Of a stretch of 64,000 bases of DNA, positions 16,838-25,933 are shown one piece after another. The DNA lies in contig NZ_CP009962.1 of NCBI RefSeq assembly GCF_000786695.1, forward strand, positions 434,001-498,000. The letters are read 5' to 3'. Positions within the stretch are counted from its first letter, which is position 1. Every line of letters begins with the position of its first letter. Origin of the DNA: Collimonas arenae (GTDB taxonomy: Bacteria > Pseudomonadota > Gammaproteobacteria > Burkholderiales > Burkholderiaceae_D). The notes beneath the pieces were generated by a model, which did not search any database, was not told the DNA's origin, and was given only the letters and a program-made list of their open reading frames with translations. The translations under genes were made by a program, and so were the position numbers.

Positions 16838-17623
16838 TCAGTGAGGTTGGAACGGTTGGCCTGATGCGGCGGCCTTGTCCCGTGGATGAGTTTGCAAATG
16901 TTGGCCGCCATCGACCAGCAGCGTACTGCCGGTAATGGCGGAGGAGGCAGCGACAAAACAGACTGTCGCTGCGATATCTTCCAATGTGGCGGGATTGGCG
17001 GCTTGCAGCGCCAATGTTTGGCCACCGGCGTCGGTCACGGCCAGCGCCGGGGCGATGCCGACTACCCGTACCTGCGGCGCGAAGGCCTGCGCCAGCAAGG
17101 TGGTGGCGCTGTGTAGCGCGGCTTTGGACAAAGTATAGGATAAAAAATCCGGCTGCGGATTGAACAGCTTCTGGTCCAGCAGGTTGATTACGACTGCCTG
17201 CGCGCCAGGCGTCTTTAGCATCGCCGCATACAGTTCCTGCGCCAGTTGGAGCGGTGCGGCCAGGTTGCCTTGCATGTGCCGGGCCAGTCCGGCGGAGGAA
17301 AACGCGGCAGGACTATCTTGTTCGACATGGCTGTCGTTGTTGACAATGCAACGAACCTCGCCCAGCGCCGCCGCAACACGCGGCAGCAGCGTGCTGATCT
17401 GGCTTTCCTGGTTCAAACGACAGCCGACGGCGACAGCTTGCGCGCCTAATGCCTGGCATTCCTGCACAAGGGCCGTGAGCGGTGCCGGCGGCTGGTCTTC
17501 CTGGTAATGAAGCGCCAGTTGCCATCCCGCACGCGCCAGCGCCAGAGCAATGGCACGGCCGACCGCATTGGCGGCGTCAGTGACAAGGGCTACGGCGTGA
17601 GGCTGATGGACTGGCTTTGGCAT
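16838..17623 (-). CDS. SDR oxidoreductase, probable pteridine-type reductase next to folB
   Basis: A 261-residue SDR-fold protein. The usual TGxxxGIG loop reads TDAANAVG, the NAG motif reads NNDSHVEQD, and the catalytic YTLSK is intact. Pteridine/dihydromonapterin reductases (FolM, PTR1) have similarly divergent cofactor motifs. Direct linkage to folB (7-base gap) supports a role in reduced pterin or folate metabolism. The C-terminus ends TGSTLLVDGGQHL plus a polar tail. It heads the folB-ttcA transcription unit. A different SDR substrate cannot be excluded. Confidence 0.8.
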   Translation of the reverse strand: MPKPVHQPHAVALVTDAANAVGRAIALALARAGWQLALHYQEDQPPAPLTALVQECQALGAQAVAVGCRLNQESQISTLLPRVAAALGEVRCIVNNDSHVEQDSPAAFSSAGLARHMQGNLAAPLQLAQELYAAMLKTPGAQAVVINLLDQKLFNPQPDFLSYTLSKAALHSATTLLAQAFAPQVRVVGIAPALAVTDAGGQTLALQAANPATLEDIAATVCFVAASSAITGSTLLVDGGQHLQTHPRDKAAASGQPFQPH

Positions 17624-17695
17624 GGTACCTCATGTTTTGTTGTTGGCAATTAATGGCTTCGTGCATATTGTGGACGCAGGCGCTGATTAAACTTT

Positions 17696-17799
17696 AGAGG
17701 CTATTGAAAAATTAACCTGGCGTTGTTGCTTCTCCTAGCCGTACTACTCGTACTGTCTTGGTCGGAGCGCTTAGCCATCTTAATTTTTCAACAGCCTCT
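17696..17799. repeat. MITE-like element with 20-bp terminal inverted repeats
   Basis: agaggctattgaaaaattaa (17696-17715) and ttaatttttcaacagcctct (17780-17799) are inverted complements at 19 of 20 positions. The 64-base interior has no ORF and can fold on itself (gcttctcc with ggagcgc, gtac with gtac). It sits between the divergent SDR and MidA-like genes. The interior resembles that of the element at 11841. Confidence 0.7.
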
Positions 17800-17846
17800 T
17801 AGCATCGAGTGCTTTACGCTCTGGCGTTATCTCCTACAATAGCGGC

Positions 17847-19019
17847 ATGCAACTGCAATTACCCGAAGCTTCGGTCGAAGCACAGCGCGCATCGCGCCTG
17901 TTACACAACCTGATCGCCACTGAAATCCGCCTGCAACAGGGCTGGATTTCGTTCGCACGTTATATGGAACTGTTGCTGTACGCGCCGGATCTCGGTTATT
18001 ACAGCGGCGGCGCAGCAAAATTGGGCAAAGACGGTGATTTTACAACCGCGCCCGAAATTACGCCGCTTTTTGGCGCAGCTTTGGCGCATTTGGCAACAGA
18101 ATTGTTCACTTCGTCGCCATCGCTGCAGCCACAGATACTCGAATTTGGCGCCGGCAGCGGCCAACTGGCTTTCGATATCTTGAGTGAGCTGGCGGCCGGT
18201 TCCGATGAAAAAAGCGCGTTGCAGGGCTATTACATTGTCGAATTGTCAGCAGAACTGCGCGCACGCCAGCAACTGAAATTGCGTGAATTTCCGCAAGTGC
18301 AGTGGCTGGACCGCTTACCCGAAGCGTTTTCCGGCGTGGTGCTCGGCAACGAGGTGCTGGACGCCATGCCGGTGGAACTGGTGGTGCTGGGCGAGCAAGG
18401 GCAGGGCTGGCAGCAGCGTGGTGTCGGCCTGTCGGGTAATGATCAATTTATCTATATCGACCGGCCTGCCGATCCAGCGCTGATTGCCCAGATTCCTGAG
18501 GCCGATACGCTGACGCCGGGCCATCTGACGGAAGTACACCCGGTCGCCATCGGCTTCATGCACTCGTTGGGAGCGATGCTGAAAGCCGGGCGAGGCGGCG
18601 TCGCCATCTTCTTCGATTACGGCTTCCCGGCAGCGGAATATTATCTGCAGCAGCGTGACCAGGGCACCTTGATGTGCCATTACCGCCATCATGCGCATCC
18701 AGATCCTTTCTATATGCCGGGTTTGCAGGATGTGACCGCGCACGTGGATTTCACGGCGATGGCAGTGGCCGCCCTGGATTCGGGGCTGGAACTGCTGGGT
18801 TACAGCAGCCAGGCGGCATTTCTGCTGGAAGCCGGAATTGGCCAATTGTTATTACGCACATCGCCGGAAAACGCCTTGCAATACCTGCCGCAAGCCAATG
18901 CCATGCAAAAATTGGTGTCGCCGGCCGAGATGGGCGAGCTGTTCAAGGTGCTGGTAGTGGGCATGGCGGCGGAATTACCCGAGCGCTTCAGCCGCCATGA
19001 CCGTAGCCATCGCCTGTAA
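17847..19019 (+). CDS. SAM-dependent methyltransferase, MidA/NDUFAF7 family
   Basis: A 390-residue class-I methyltransferase of the COG1565 (MidA/NDUFAF7) family. Near the N-terminus, GWISFARYMELLLYAPDLGYYSGG is the family signature; LEFGAGSGQLAFDIL is the SAM-binding loop; GNEVLDAMPVE and FFDYGFPAAEYY follow. The mitochondrial homologue methylates an arginine of complex I subunit NDUFS2; bacterial members are presumed protein arginine methyltransferases. A DUF2905 gene follows 40 bases downstream. Confidence 0.9.
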   Translation: MQLQLPEASVEAQRASRLLHNLIATEIRLQQGWISFARYMELLLYAPDLGYYSGGAAKLGKDGDFTTAPEITPLFGAALAHLATELFTSSPSLQPQILEFGAGSGQLAFDILSELAAGSDEKSALQGYYIVELSAELRARQQLKLREFPQVQWLDRLPEAFSGVVLGNEVLDAMPVELVVLGEQGQGWQQRGVGLSGNDQFIYIDRPADPALIAQIPEADTLTPGHLTEVHPVAIGFMHSLGAMLKAGRGGVAIFFDYGFPAAEYYLQQRDQGTLMCHYRHHAHPDPFYMPGLQDVTAHVDFTAMAVAALDSGLELLGYSSQAAFLLEAGIGQLLLRTSPENALQYLPQANAMQKLVSPAEMGELFKVLVVGMAAELPERFSRHDRSHRL

Positions 19020-19059
19020 GTCTAAGCCTGACTATGACTATCTTCCTTGAAGGTCTGAC

Positions 19060-19254
19060 ATGATCCGCTGGATGCTGGTGATCTTCGTCGCCGTAATCGT
19101 GTTTTCCAGCACCTTGCCCTGGCTGGAAAAACTCGGCCTCGGGCGCCTGCCCGGCGATGTGCGCTTCACCTTGTTCGGCAGGAAATTTTCGCTGCCGTTC
19201 GCTTCGACCGTCTTGTTGTCGGTGGTGATTTTCCTGCTGGTGCGGATACTTTAA
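19060..19254 (+). CDS. DUF2905 small membrane protein
   Basis: A 64-residue protein with two hydrophobic helices (MLVIFVAVIVFSSTLPWL and TVLLSVVIFLLVRIL) flanking the conserved LGRLPGDVRF loop that defines DUF2905. Function unknown. It is probably co-transcribed with the methyltransferase gene upstream. It converges on the ArsC-family gene, with no clear terminator in the 51-base gap. Confidence 0.88.
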   Translation: MIRWMLVIFVAVIVFSSTLPWLEKLGLGRLPGDVRFTLFGRKFSLPFASTVLLSVVIFLLVRIL

Positions 19255-19305
19255 AACATCGGCTTAATCGGCTTAGTATCACCGGTTCTCGCAGGTTATC
19301 TCAGG

Positions 19306-19662
19306 TCAAATGCCAAACAATGGATTGACCAACTCCGGCGGCCGGGCAATCACTGCGTGCTTTTGGTAAACCACAATCGGCCGCTGCAGCAGTTTCGGAT
19401 GCGCTGCCAGCGCTTCCAGCAACGCTGCGTCATCGGCTTGCGCGAGATCGAGCGCTGCATATTCAGGTTCATTGTCGCGCAGCATGGCGCTAACGGGACC
19501 TCCCAAGGTTCGATGCAAAGCCTGCAATTGGGCCAGCGTCAGCGGCGTCTTCTGGTAATCGATTACTTCCAGTTTGAGCTTGCGCGTGTTGCTGAATTGC
19601 TCGGCAATCGCCAACGCCTCGCGCGATTTCGAGCAGCGCTGGTTGTGATAAATCGTGATCAT
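19306..19662 (-). CDS. arsC: ArsC-family protein (arsenate reductase-like, YfgD type)
   Basis: A 118-residue thioredoxin-fold ArsC-family protein. The active-site segment YHNQRCSKSREAL contains the reactive Cys10; LKLEVIDYQKTPLT, LLQRPIVVYQKHAVIARPPE and the terminal GI complete the family pattern with its conserved Arg residues. Glutaredoxin-linked members reduce arsenate. No other ars genes are nearby, and its ATG overlaps the end of the KefC-type gene by four bases, so it may act with that antiporter in thiol or oxidative-stress responses. Confidence 0.85.
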   Translation of the reverse strand: MITIYHNQRCSKSREALAIAEQFSNTRKLKLEVIDYQKTPLTLAQLQALHRTLGGPVSAMLRDNEPEYAALDLAQADDAALLEALAAHPKLLQRPIVVYQKHAVIARPPELVNPLFGI

Positions 19663-21503
19663 TGTGCTTCCTTTGTAGGTTGATCCAGCGGCAATACCTC
19701 GTCGTCCCAGCCGCTGGCGGGCATATCCTCGCGCAAGATGCGGTCATGCGCAAACATTTCTTCGAGTTCTTCGCGCGCCTGCTTGGCGATGGAGACGATT
19801 TGCTGCTGGTCTTTTTGATGCGGATACATGTCGTGCAGGGTTTGCAAATTATGCGCACGGAATTTCATGGCTGCCTGGCGCGCGCGATAGGCGCCGAAAC
19901 CAAGCTGGCGCAAGGCTTCGCGGCCCAGCAGCAGCGCCGATTCGAAGGTTTCCCGTTCGATCACGGTGACGCCCAGGTCCATCAAGTCAAAGTAATGTGT
20001 GACGTTGCGTGCCCGAGCGATGATTTGCAAGTCGGGAAATTCGTGGCGCACCGCCTCCACCAGTTTCAGGCTGCCTTCGATATCGTCCAGCGCCACCACC
20101 AGCAAGCGCGCGTTGGCGATGCCGGCCGCATGCATCAGATCGATGCGGGTGGCGTCACCGTAGAACACCTTGAAGCCGAAACGGCGCAGCAGTTCGATCT
20201 GGTCGGGGTCGTGATCCAGCACGGTCAGGCCGATCTTGTTGGCATGCAGCAGACGGCCGATGATTTGGCCGAAGCGGCCGAAGCCTGCAATGATCACCGG
20301 GTTTTCGTTGTCGTCGATGTCGTCATCGGGACGTTTTTGCGCTTTCAGGAAGTAAGGCGCGATGACTTTGTCGTACAACACTAGCAGCAAAGGCGTGGTC
20401 ACCATTGACAAGGCCACTACCACTACCAGGATTGACGAGGTTTCTTCCGAAAACACACGTGCGGTGGCGGCCGCGCCGAACACCACAAAAGCAAATTCCC
20501 CGCCTTGCGACAGCAACGCCGCAAACAGGAATTGCTGGGCGCGGGCGATCTGGAAGACCTTGCTGAGCAGGTATAGCACAGTCAGCTTGATAACTAGGAA
20601 GCCGGCCACCAGCCCCAGGATCAGCCATGGCTTGGTCAGCAGCAAGCCGAAGTCGACCGACATGCCGACGGCAATAAAGAACAGTCCCAACAGCAAGCCT
20701 TTGAACGGCTCCAGATCGGTTTCCAGCGCGTGTCGGTATTCCGAATCGGCCAGCAGCACGCCAGCCAGGAAGCTGCCTAAAGCCATCGACATGCCGACCG
20801 ATTCCATCAGCAGACCGATAGCGATCACCAGCAATAGCGCAAAGGCGGTGAAGATTTCGCGCAGTTCGGTGCGCGCAATCAGCCGCAGGAGAGGGCGAAT
20901 CAGGTAGCGGCCGCCGACGATCAGCGTGGCGATCACCGCCACCACCTTGAGACCGCCGATCCAGCCTTCGCCGCTTCCATGCGCGACCGCCACGCCCAAT
21001 ACCGGCACGATGGCGATCATCGGGATCGCGGCGATGTCCTGGAACAGCAGGATCGCAAATCCGGCGCGGCCTGCAGGCGTCGTCGTTAATTTGCGCTCAT
21101 TGATGGTGGCGAGGGCGATCGCGGTGGAGGACAGCGACATGCCGAGCGCTGCGATCAGAGCAGTTTTCCAATCGACGCCGACGGCGACAGCTGCGCCAAA
21201 CAGCGCTAGCGACACCATGGACACCTGTGCCGTGCCCCAACCGAAAATCGAGCGCCGCAGCGACCACAAGCGCTTGGGGTCCAGCTCCAGACCGATCATA
21301 AACAATAGCAACACGACGCCGAATTCGGAGAAATGGAGGATGTCTTCGACGTTATCGATCAGGCGCAGGCCCCACGGCCCGATCGTCATGCCTGCCAGCA
21401 GATAGCCGAGCACAGCTCCCAGCCCCAGACGTTTGGCGATCGGCACCGCTACGACTGCTGCCGCCAGGTAAATCAAGCCGTTGAATAAAAGATTATTTTC
21501 CAT
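19659..21503 (-). CDS. kefC: KefB/KefC-type monovalent cation:proton antiporter
   Basis: A 614-residue CPA2 antiporter. Residues about 1-380 form a transmembrane Na/H-exchanger domain with many hydrophobic helices, including LLFMIGLELDPKRLW and GAFLAGVLL-like stretches. A TrkA-N/RCK domain follows, with the nucleotide-binding VIIAGFGRFGQIIGRLL and an acidic residue after strand 2 (VLDHDPDQ). KefC proteins export potassium in a glutathione-adduct-gated way. A flavodoxin-like oxidoreductase gene resembling the ancillary subunit KefF lies 5 bases upstream, and an ArsC-family gene overlaps downstream, forming a three-gene unit. Confidence 0.9.
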   Translation of the reverse strand: MENNLLFNGLIYLAAAVVAVPIAKRLGLGAVLGYLLAGMTIGPWGLRLIDNVEDILHFSEFGVVLLLFMIGLELDPKRLWSLRRSIFGWGTAQVSMVSLALFGAAVAVGVDWKTALIAALGMSLSSTAIALATINERKLTTTPAGRAGFAILLFQDIAAIPMIAIVPVLGVAVAHGSGEGWIGGLKVVAVIATLIVGGRYLIRPLLRLIARTELREIFTAFALLLVIAIGLLMESVGMSMALGSFLAGVLLADSEYRHALETDLEPFKGLLLGLFFIAVGMSVDFGLLLTKPWLILGLVAGFLVIKLTVLYLLSKVFQIARAQQFLFAALLSQGGEFAFVVFGAAATARVFSEETSSILVVVVALSMVTTPLLLVLYDKVIAPYFLKAQKRPDDDIDDNENPVIIAGFGRFGQIIGRLLHANKIGLTVLDHDPDQIELLRRFGFKVFYGDATRIDLMHAAGIANARLLVVALDDIEGSLKLVEAVRHEFPDLQIIARARNVTHYFDLMDLGVTVIERETFESALLLGREALRQLGFGAYRARQAAMKFRAHNLQTLHDMYPHQKDQQQIVSIAKQAREELEEMFAHDRILREDMPASGWDDEVLPLDQPTKEAQ

Positions 21504-21508
21504 GATGC

Positions 21509-22096
21509 TCAGTTGCCGGTGAGTGATGTGGTTGAATTTGCAGCCAGCAACTCAGGCCAGTTCGGATAGTTCGCCAGACGCTTGCGGTAGGTTTCGATAT
21601 ACGCCGCCAGGGTCTGCTGGTTGACTTGGTGTGCGCCAAACAACAAATGTGGCGGCAGCCAGTTCATGCCGCACAGCTGCGCGGTTTGCTGGAACGCAGG
21701 GAGGAAAGCGGAGAAGGGCATCAGGTTATGTCCTTCGGCTTGATACGAGCGCTCTGAGCCGCCTAGCGTGGCGACCAGCCAGAAATCCTTGCCGTGCAAG
21801 GCGTCGCCGCCAGGGCCGTAGGCCCAGCCGGGCGTGAAGACCGAATCGACCCATTGTTTCAGCAGCGCCGGCATGCTGTACCACTGGATCGGGTGCTGGA
21901 ACACGACCAGGTCCGCTTCTTGCAACAGGGCTTGCTCGCGCCGTACAGGGATATGGAAGTCGGGGTATAGCTCATAGAGATCATGTACTTTGACATTCGG
22001 CACTTTGGCGGCGGCTTCGGCCATGCGCCGGTTGGCGCGCGAGTGGTGCGGCGTCGGATGTGCGTACAGGATCAGGGTTTGCGGCGGTTTGGTCAT
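21509..22096 (-). CDS. NAD(P)H-dependent flavodoxin-fold oxidoreductase (KefF-like)
   Basis: A 195-residue protein with a flavodoxin-like fold: first strand LILYAHPTPHHSRANRRM, FMN/partner motif FQHPIQWYSMPALLKQWVD, and LVATLGGSERSYQ. This is the NQO/MdaB/KefF family of quinone reductases, whose KefF member activates the KefC potassium channel. The position immediately upstream of a KefC-type gene supports the KefF assignment. A soluble quinone reductase role is also possible. Confidence 0.87.
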   Translation of the reverse strand: MTKPPQTLILYAHPTPHHSRANRRMAEAAAKVPNVKVHDLYELYPDFHIPVRREQALLQEADLVVFQHPIQWYSMPALLKQWVDSVFTPGWAYGPGGDALHGKDFWLVATLGGSERSYQAEGHNLMPFSAFLPAFQQTAQLCGMNWLPPHLLFGAHQVNQQTLAAYIETYRKRLANYPNWPELLAANSTTSLTGN

Positions 22097-22326
22097 GGTC
22101 GGCGATGGCGGTTCTGGACGGAATCGATAAAAATAAGGGGAAACGGCTGAGTCGACAGGAAATTCAGGATGAACTGATCACGAAAACAATGCTCACACAC
22201 CAATCGGGCCTATACTTTGGCAAGCAGTTTTTGACCGGCCTCTCGTGGCGACGCGCTGTTTTGTTTGCAGCCACATGCTAGCAGTACTTTCTCAAACATT
22301 TTTACTTCTGACAATTCCTAACAAAT

Positions 22327-23406
22327 ATGTCTGACAATAAACCGAGTGATCCGACCAGCGATCCTGCCCAATCCGTTCCCGAGGGAGCGATCGAAACCAA
22401 ACAAATCATTTCCGCTGAATCCGGCCCGGCCGCGCCGGTTCCGGACGCTGTCAAGGAAGCCGCGCAAGAGCGACCGCAAGCGGCGGCAGCTCAGCCGCAA
22501 CCTGCCGCAGCAGGCGGATTCAAGGCAGCCGATGATTCCGCCCCCTGGCCGCAAACCTGGAAGCTGATTGCGGCGCGGTTCCGTGCGCTGTCCGACAAAG
22601 CCGGCCGGCGCATGATGCAGCGGACCTTGAAGATCGGCATTTCCGCGCGGATCTTCCATCCGGAAGAAGGCGCCAAAGGCTTGCGTGGCCGTACCTTGCA
22701 ATATCTGGAGGAATCGATCGCACAGTGGGTAATGTCGCGCAATGTGTTGGTGTTTATGATTCCTACGGTCAACACAAACGGTCTGGTCCATCCCAGCTCG
22801 ATTCGCCTGCGCGATTACGCCAAGCATCTGGATGGCCTGGTGTTGCAGGGCGGTGCCGACGTATCGCCGCAAAGCTATGCCCAAGCCGCAACCCGGCCGG
22901 AGTGGGGCGGCGATCGGGTACGCGATATGTACGAGCTGGAGCTGCTGCATGAATTCATTGAAGCCGGCAAGCCGGTGCTGGGGATTTGCCGCGGTTGCCA
23001 GTTAATCAACGTGGCGTTTGGCGGCACCTTGTACCAGGACATCGCAACCGATGTGCCGACATCGATCAAGCACGTGAACGATGAGTACGATCGCTTGCAC
23101 CATGCGATCCAGTTCCCGCCAGGTTCCTCTTTGGCAACTTTATTCAATGCCCATGGCGGCGAGCAAAGCGAGTGGGTGGTGAATTCCATCCACCACCAGG
23201 CTGTACGTGACCTGGGACGGGACCTGACAGTGGAAGCCATCTCCGGCAGCGACAATATCGTGGAGGCAATTCGTTATCGCAAGGCATCTTTTGTCATGGG
23301 TTTGCAATGGCACCCGGAATTCCACCGTGCCGGCGGTCCGCAGTTGCTGGATTGCACGCCAATCCTCGATGGATTTTTAAGAGCTGCACGCGAGACGCGT
23401 TTCTGA
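22327..23406 (+). CDS. Class-I glutamine amidotransferase-like hydrolase (peptidase C26, PuuD-like)
   Basis: A 359-residue protein. Residues about 95-355 form the C26 domain with nucleophile Cys221 in GICRGCQLINVAFGGTLYQD, and the His-Glu pair in MGLQWHPE (His329, Glu331); HHQAV is also present. The family hydrolyses gamma-glutamyl compounds such as gamma-glutamyl-GABA in putrescine breakdown. The first 90 residues are a low-complexity Pro/Ala/Gln/Glu-rich extension not typical of PuuD. No putrescine genes adjoin it; the tRNA/tuf unit follows. Confidence 0.88.
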   Translation: MSDNKPSDPTSDPAQSVPEGAIETKQIISAESGPAAPVPDAVKEAAQERPQAAAAQPQPAAAGGFKAADDSAPWPQTWKLIAARFRALSDKAGRRMMQRTLKIGISARIFHPEEGAKGLRGRTLQYLEESIAQWVMSRNVLVFMIPTVNTNGLVHPSSIRLRDYAKHLDGLVLQGGADVSPQSYAQAATRPEWGGDRVRDMYELELLHEFIEAGKPVLGICRGCQLINVAFGGTLYQDIATDVPTSIKHVNDEYDRLHHAIQFPPGSSLATLFNAHGGEQSEWVVNSIHHQAVRDLGRDLTVEAISGSDNIVEAIRYRKASFVMGLQWHPEFHRAGGPQLLDCTPILDGFLRAARETRF

Positions 23407-23533
23407 TATTATCTCGCGCCTTGGCTGGTGAAGTGTTGAAACGCACTTTTCCCGATTCCGGCCGGGCCCGATGTCATTGCAGCGGGGAAATTGAAAAAAC
23501 TAAGAAATATTTAGAAGAAATCGATTTCCGCAG

Positions 23534-23562
23534 TTGACACTCAAAGGGTGCTTTACTATAAT
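23534..23562 (+). promoter_or_regulatory. Sigma-70 promoter of the tRNA-tuf operon
   Basis: A perfect -35 (TTGACA, 23534-23539) and a perfect -10 (TATAAT, 23557-23562) are spaced by 17 bases, 14 bases upstream of the tRNA-Tyr gene. Transcription would start near 23569. It is expected to drive tRNA-Tyr, tRNA-Gly, tRNA-Thr and the first tuf gene. Confidence 0.92.
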
Positions 23563-23576
23563 CTGGGGTTCCCTGC

Positions 23577-23662
23577 GGAGAGGTGGCCGAGTGGTTAATG
23601 GCAGCAGACTGTAAATCTGCCCTCTTACGAGTACGCTGGTTCGAATCCAGCCCTCTCCACCA
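23577..23662 (+). tRNA. tRNA-Tyr (GUA)
   Basis: Acceptor arms GGAGAGG/CCTCTCC, a class-II long variable arm, the T-loop TTCGAAT, and anticodon GTA at 23611-23613 in an ACTGTAAAT context. The CCA end is encoded (23660-23662). First gene of the tRNA-tuf transcript. Confidence 0.95.
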
Positions 23663-23742
23663 TTTTGGGAAGAAGTAAAAGGCAGTTGCAGTAAAAATTG
23701 TTGTAGCGGTAGAAGTGAAGTGAGCTGAATTGAAGTGATCTC

Positions 23743-23816
23743 GCGGGTGTAGCTCAATGGTAGAGCTGAAGCCTTCCAAGCTTATGACGAGGGTTCGATT
23801 CCCTTCACCCGCTCCA
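23743..23816 (+). tRNA. tRNA-Gly (UCC)
   Basis: Acceptor arms GCGGGTG/CACCCGC, D-arm GCTCAATGGTAGAGC, anticodon TCC at 23775-23777 in the loop CTTCCAA, T-loop TTCGATT and encoded CCA. The first pair of the anticodon stem (positions 27-43) appears as G-A; the rest of the cloverleaf is regular. Confidence 0.93.
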
Positions 23817-23879
23817 GTAGATTTTGCAAGAATATTAAGTTGGGCGTGTTGTTAATAATAAAAACACGCGGACAGCATA

Positions 23880-23954
<75 letters not shown>

Positions 23955-24119
23955 GATTTAGTATCTCGGTTTTGTTTGCGGCGCTGGCATTGGCGTCGTA
24001 AAAGTTGGATGTCACTATGGATTCGGGTAGTAGTAAGAATACTGCTGATTCGAGTTTTCAATCTGTAAGACGGTCGGGCGCTGGCCTGAACATTCTCATC
24101 AAATCTTTAGGAGTCTAAG

Positions 24120-25316
24120 ATGGCAAAAGGCAAGTTTGAGCGGACCAAGCCGCACGTCAACGTCGGCACTATCGGCCACGTCGACCACGGCAAGACCACG
24201 CTGACAGCAGCGATCGCGACAGTATTGTCGAAGAAATTTGGCGGCGAAGCCAAAGCGTACGATCAGATTGACGCAGCGCCAGAAGAAAAAGCGCGCGGCA
24301 TCACGATCAACACTGCACACGTTGAATACGAAACTGCCAACCGCCACTACGCGCACGTTGACTGCCCAGGCCATGCTGACTATGTGAAAAACATGATCAC
24401 CGGTGCGGCACAGATGGACGGTGCGATCCTGGTATGTTCGGCAGCTGACGGCCCAATGCCACAGACTCGTGAGCACATCCTGTTGTCGCGTCAGGTTGGC
24501 GTGCCATACATCATCGTGTTCCTGAACAAAGCGGACATGGTCGACGACGAAGAGTTGCTCGAGCTGGTTGAAATGGAAGTGCGCGAACTGCTGACCAAGT
24601 ATGATTTCCCAGGCGACGACCTGCCAATCATCAAGGGTTCGGCGAAGCTGGCTCTGGAAGGCGACACTGGCCCATTGGGCGAGCAAGCGATCATGGCTCT
24701 GGCTGAAGCGCTGGATACCTACATCCCGACACCGGAACGTGCTGTTGACGGTCACTTCCTGTTGCCAGTGGAAGACGTATTCTCGATCTCGGGTCGCGGT
24801 ACTGTTGTAACCGGCCGTATCGAGCGCGGTATCGTCAAGGTTGGCGAAGCACTGCAAATCGTTGGTATCCGTGATACACAAGATACAACATGTACTGGCG
24901 TTGAAATGTTCCGCAAGCTGCTGGACCAAGGTCAGGCAGGCGACAACGTAGGTGTGTTGTTGCGCGGCACCAAGCGTGAAGACGTGGAGCGGGGCCAGGT
25001 ATTGGCCAAGCCGAACTCGATCAAGCCACACAAGCATTTCACTGGCGAGATCTATGTTCTGTCGAAAGACGAAGGCGGCCGTCACACACCATTCTTCAAC
25101 AACTATCGTCCACAGTTCTACTTCCGTACAACGGACGTGACTGGTTCGATCGAGTTGCCGAAGGATAAAGAAATGGTGATGCCAGGCGATAACGTGTCGA
25201 TCACAGTAATGCTGATCAACCCGATCGCGATGGAAGAAGGTCTGCGTTTCGCGATCCGCGAAGGTGGTCGTACTGTTGGTGCAGGCGTTGTTGCTAAGAT
25301 CCTGCCTGACGCGTAA
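24120..25316 (+). CDS. tuf: Elongation factor Tu (first copy)
   Basis: EF-Tu GTPase, which delivers aminoacyl-tRNA to the ribosome. G motifs: [26 protein letters not shown], then domains 2 and 3 ([12 protein letters not shown], ending [16 protein letters not shown]). The start ATG follows TAGGAG. The protein is identical to that of the copy at 43625; only about 20 silent base differences were seen. Transcribed from the tRNA-Tyr promoter. Confidence 0.98.
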   Translation: MAKGKFERTKPHVNVGTIGHVDHGKTTLTAAIATVLSKKFGGEAKAYDQIDAAPEEKARGITINTAHVEYETANRHYAHVDCPGHADYVKNMITGAAQMDGAILVCSAADGPMPQTREHILLSRQVGVPYIIVFLNKADMVDDEELLELVEMEVRELLTKYDFPGDDLPIIKGSAKLALEGDTGPLGEQAIMALAEALDTYIPTPERAVDGHFLLPVEDVFSISGRGTVVTGRIERGIVKVGEALQIVGIRDTQDTTCTGVEMFRKLLDQGQAGDNVGVLLRGTKREDVERGQVLAKPNSIKPHKHFTGEIYVLSKDEGGRHTPFFNNYRPQFYFRTTDVTGSIELPKDKEMVMPGDNVSITVMLINPIAMEEGLRFAIREGGRTVGAGVVAKILPDA

Positions 25317-25332
25317 TTGAAGTAGCAGTAAT

Positions 25333-25368
25333 CGCCGCGACCCGGGAAAATCCCGCCTCGCGGCGTTA
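25333..25368 (+). terminator. Hairpin after tuf, weak terminator
   Basis: CGCCGCG (25333-25339) pairs with CGCGGCG (25359-25365) around an inner cccggga/tcccg stem. Only a short TTAATGT follows, so termination may be partial before tRNA-Trp. Confidence 0.45.
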
Positions 25369-25427
25369 ATGTCTGATCAGCTTGCACGAAGTTGCCAAGC
25401 GAACTGGTCAAAAAGTGTTTTAAGCGT

Positions 25428-25503
25428 AGGGGTGTAGCTCAATTGGCAGAGCGCCGGTCTCCAAAACCGGAGGTTGGGGGTTCGATGCCCTCCGCCCCTG
25501 CCA
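25428..25503 (+). tRNA. tRNA-Trp (CCA)
   Basis: Acceptor arms AGGGGTG/CGCCCCT (one G-U pair), anticodon stem CCGGT/ACCGG with loop CTCCAAA giving anticodon CCA at 25461-25463, T-loop TTCGATG and encoded CCA. It is followed 46 bases later by secE, a linkage conserved in many proteobacteria. Confidence 0.95.
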
Positions 25504-25549
25504 CCGATTCGGGTGTAGGGTACTGAAAGTCACTGAAAGTAAGCCGCGT

Positions 25550-25933
25550 ATGTCTAACCACCCTGTGCAAACTGTCGGCGAATCCGGCAGCAAGCTCAAA
25601 GTAATATTGGCAGTTTTGGCTGTCGTCGCCGGCGTTGTCGGCTTTTATTTTTTGTCGGGCCAGTCTGGTCTGGTGCGTACTAGTGCGCTGGTTGCCGGCT
25701 TGGTGGTAGCAGTCGCCCTCGCATGGACTTCGACTCAAGGCCGTGAATTCGTTGGTTTCGCCAAAGAAGCCGTCCGTGAGACAAAAAAGGTAGTCTGGCC
25801 AACCCGTAAGGAAGCGATGCAGATCACTGCCATCGTTTTCGCATTTGTGCTGGTGATGGCGATTTTCCTGTGGGGCATCGATAAGCTCCTTGAGGTCTTG
25901 TTGTACGACGTAATATTGGGTTGGAAACAATAA
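25550..25933 (+). CDS. secE: Preprotein translocase subunit SecE
   Basis: A 127-residue inner-membrane subunit of the SecYEG channel. Three hydrophobic segments (about 20-40, 45-60 and 97-118) match the long proteobacterial form; the conserved cytoplasmic amphipathic helix and loop read [20 protein letters not shown]. Its stop TAA overlaps the nusG ATG by one base (TAATG), coupling the two genes. Confidence 0.96.
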   Translation: MSNHPVQTVGESGSKLKVILAVLAVVAGVVGFYFLSGQSGLVRTSALVAGLVVAVALAWTSTQGREFVGFAKEAVRETKKVVWPTRKEAMQITAIVFAFVLVMAIFLWGIDKLLEVLLYDVILGWKQ

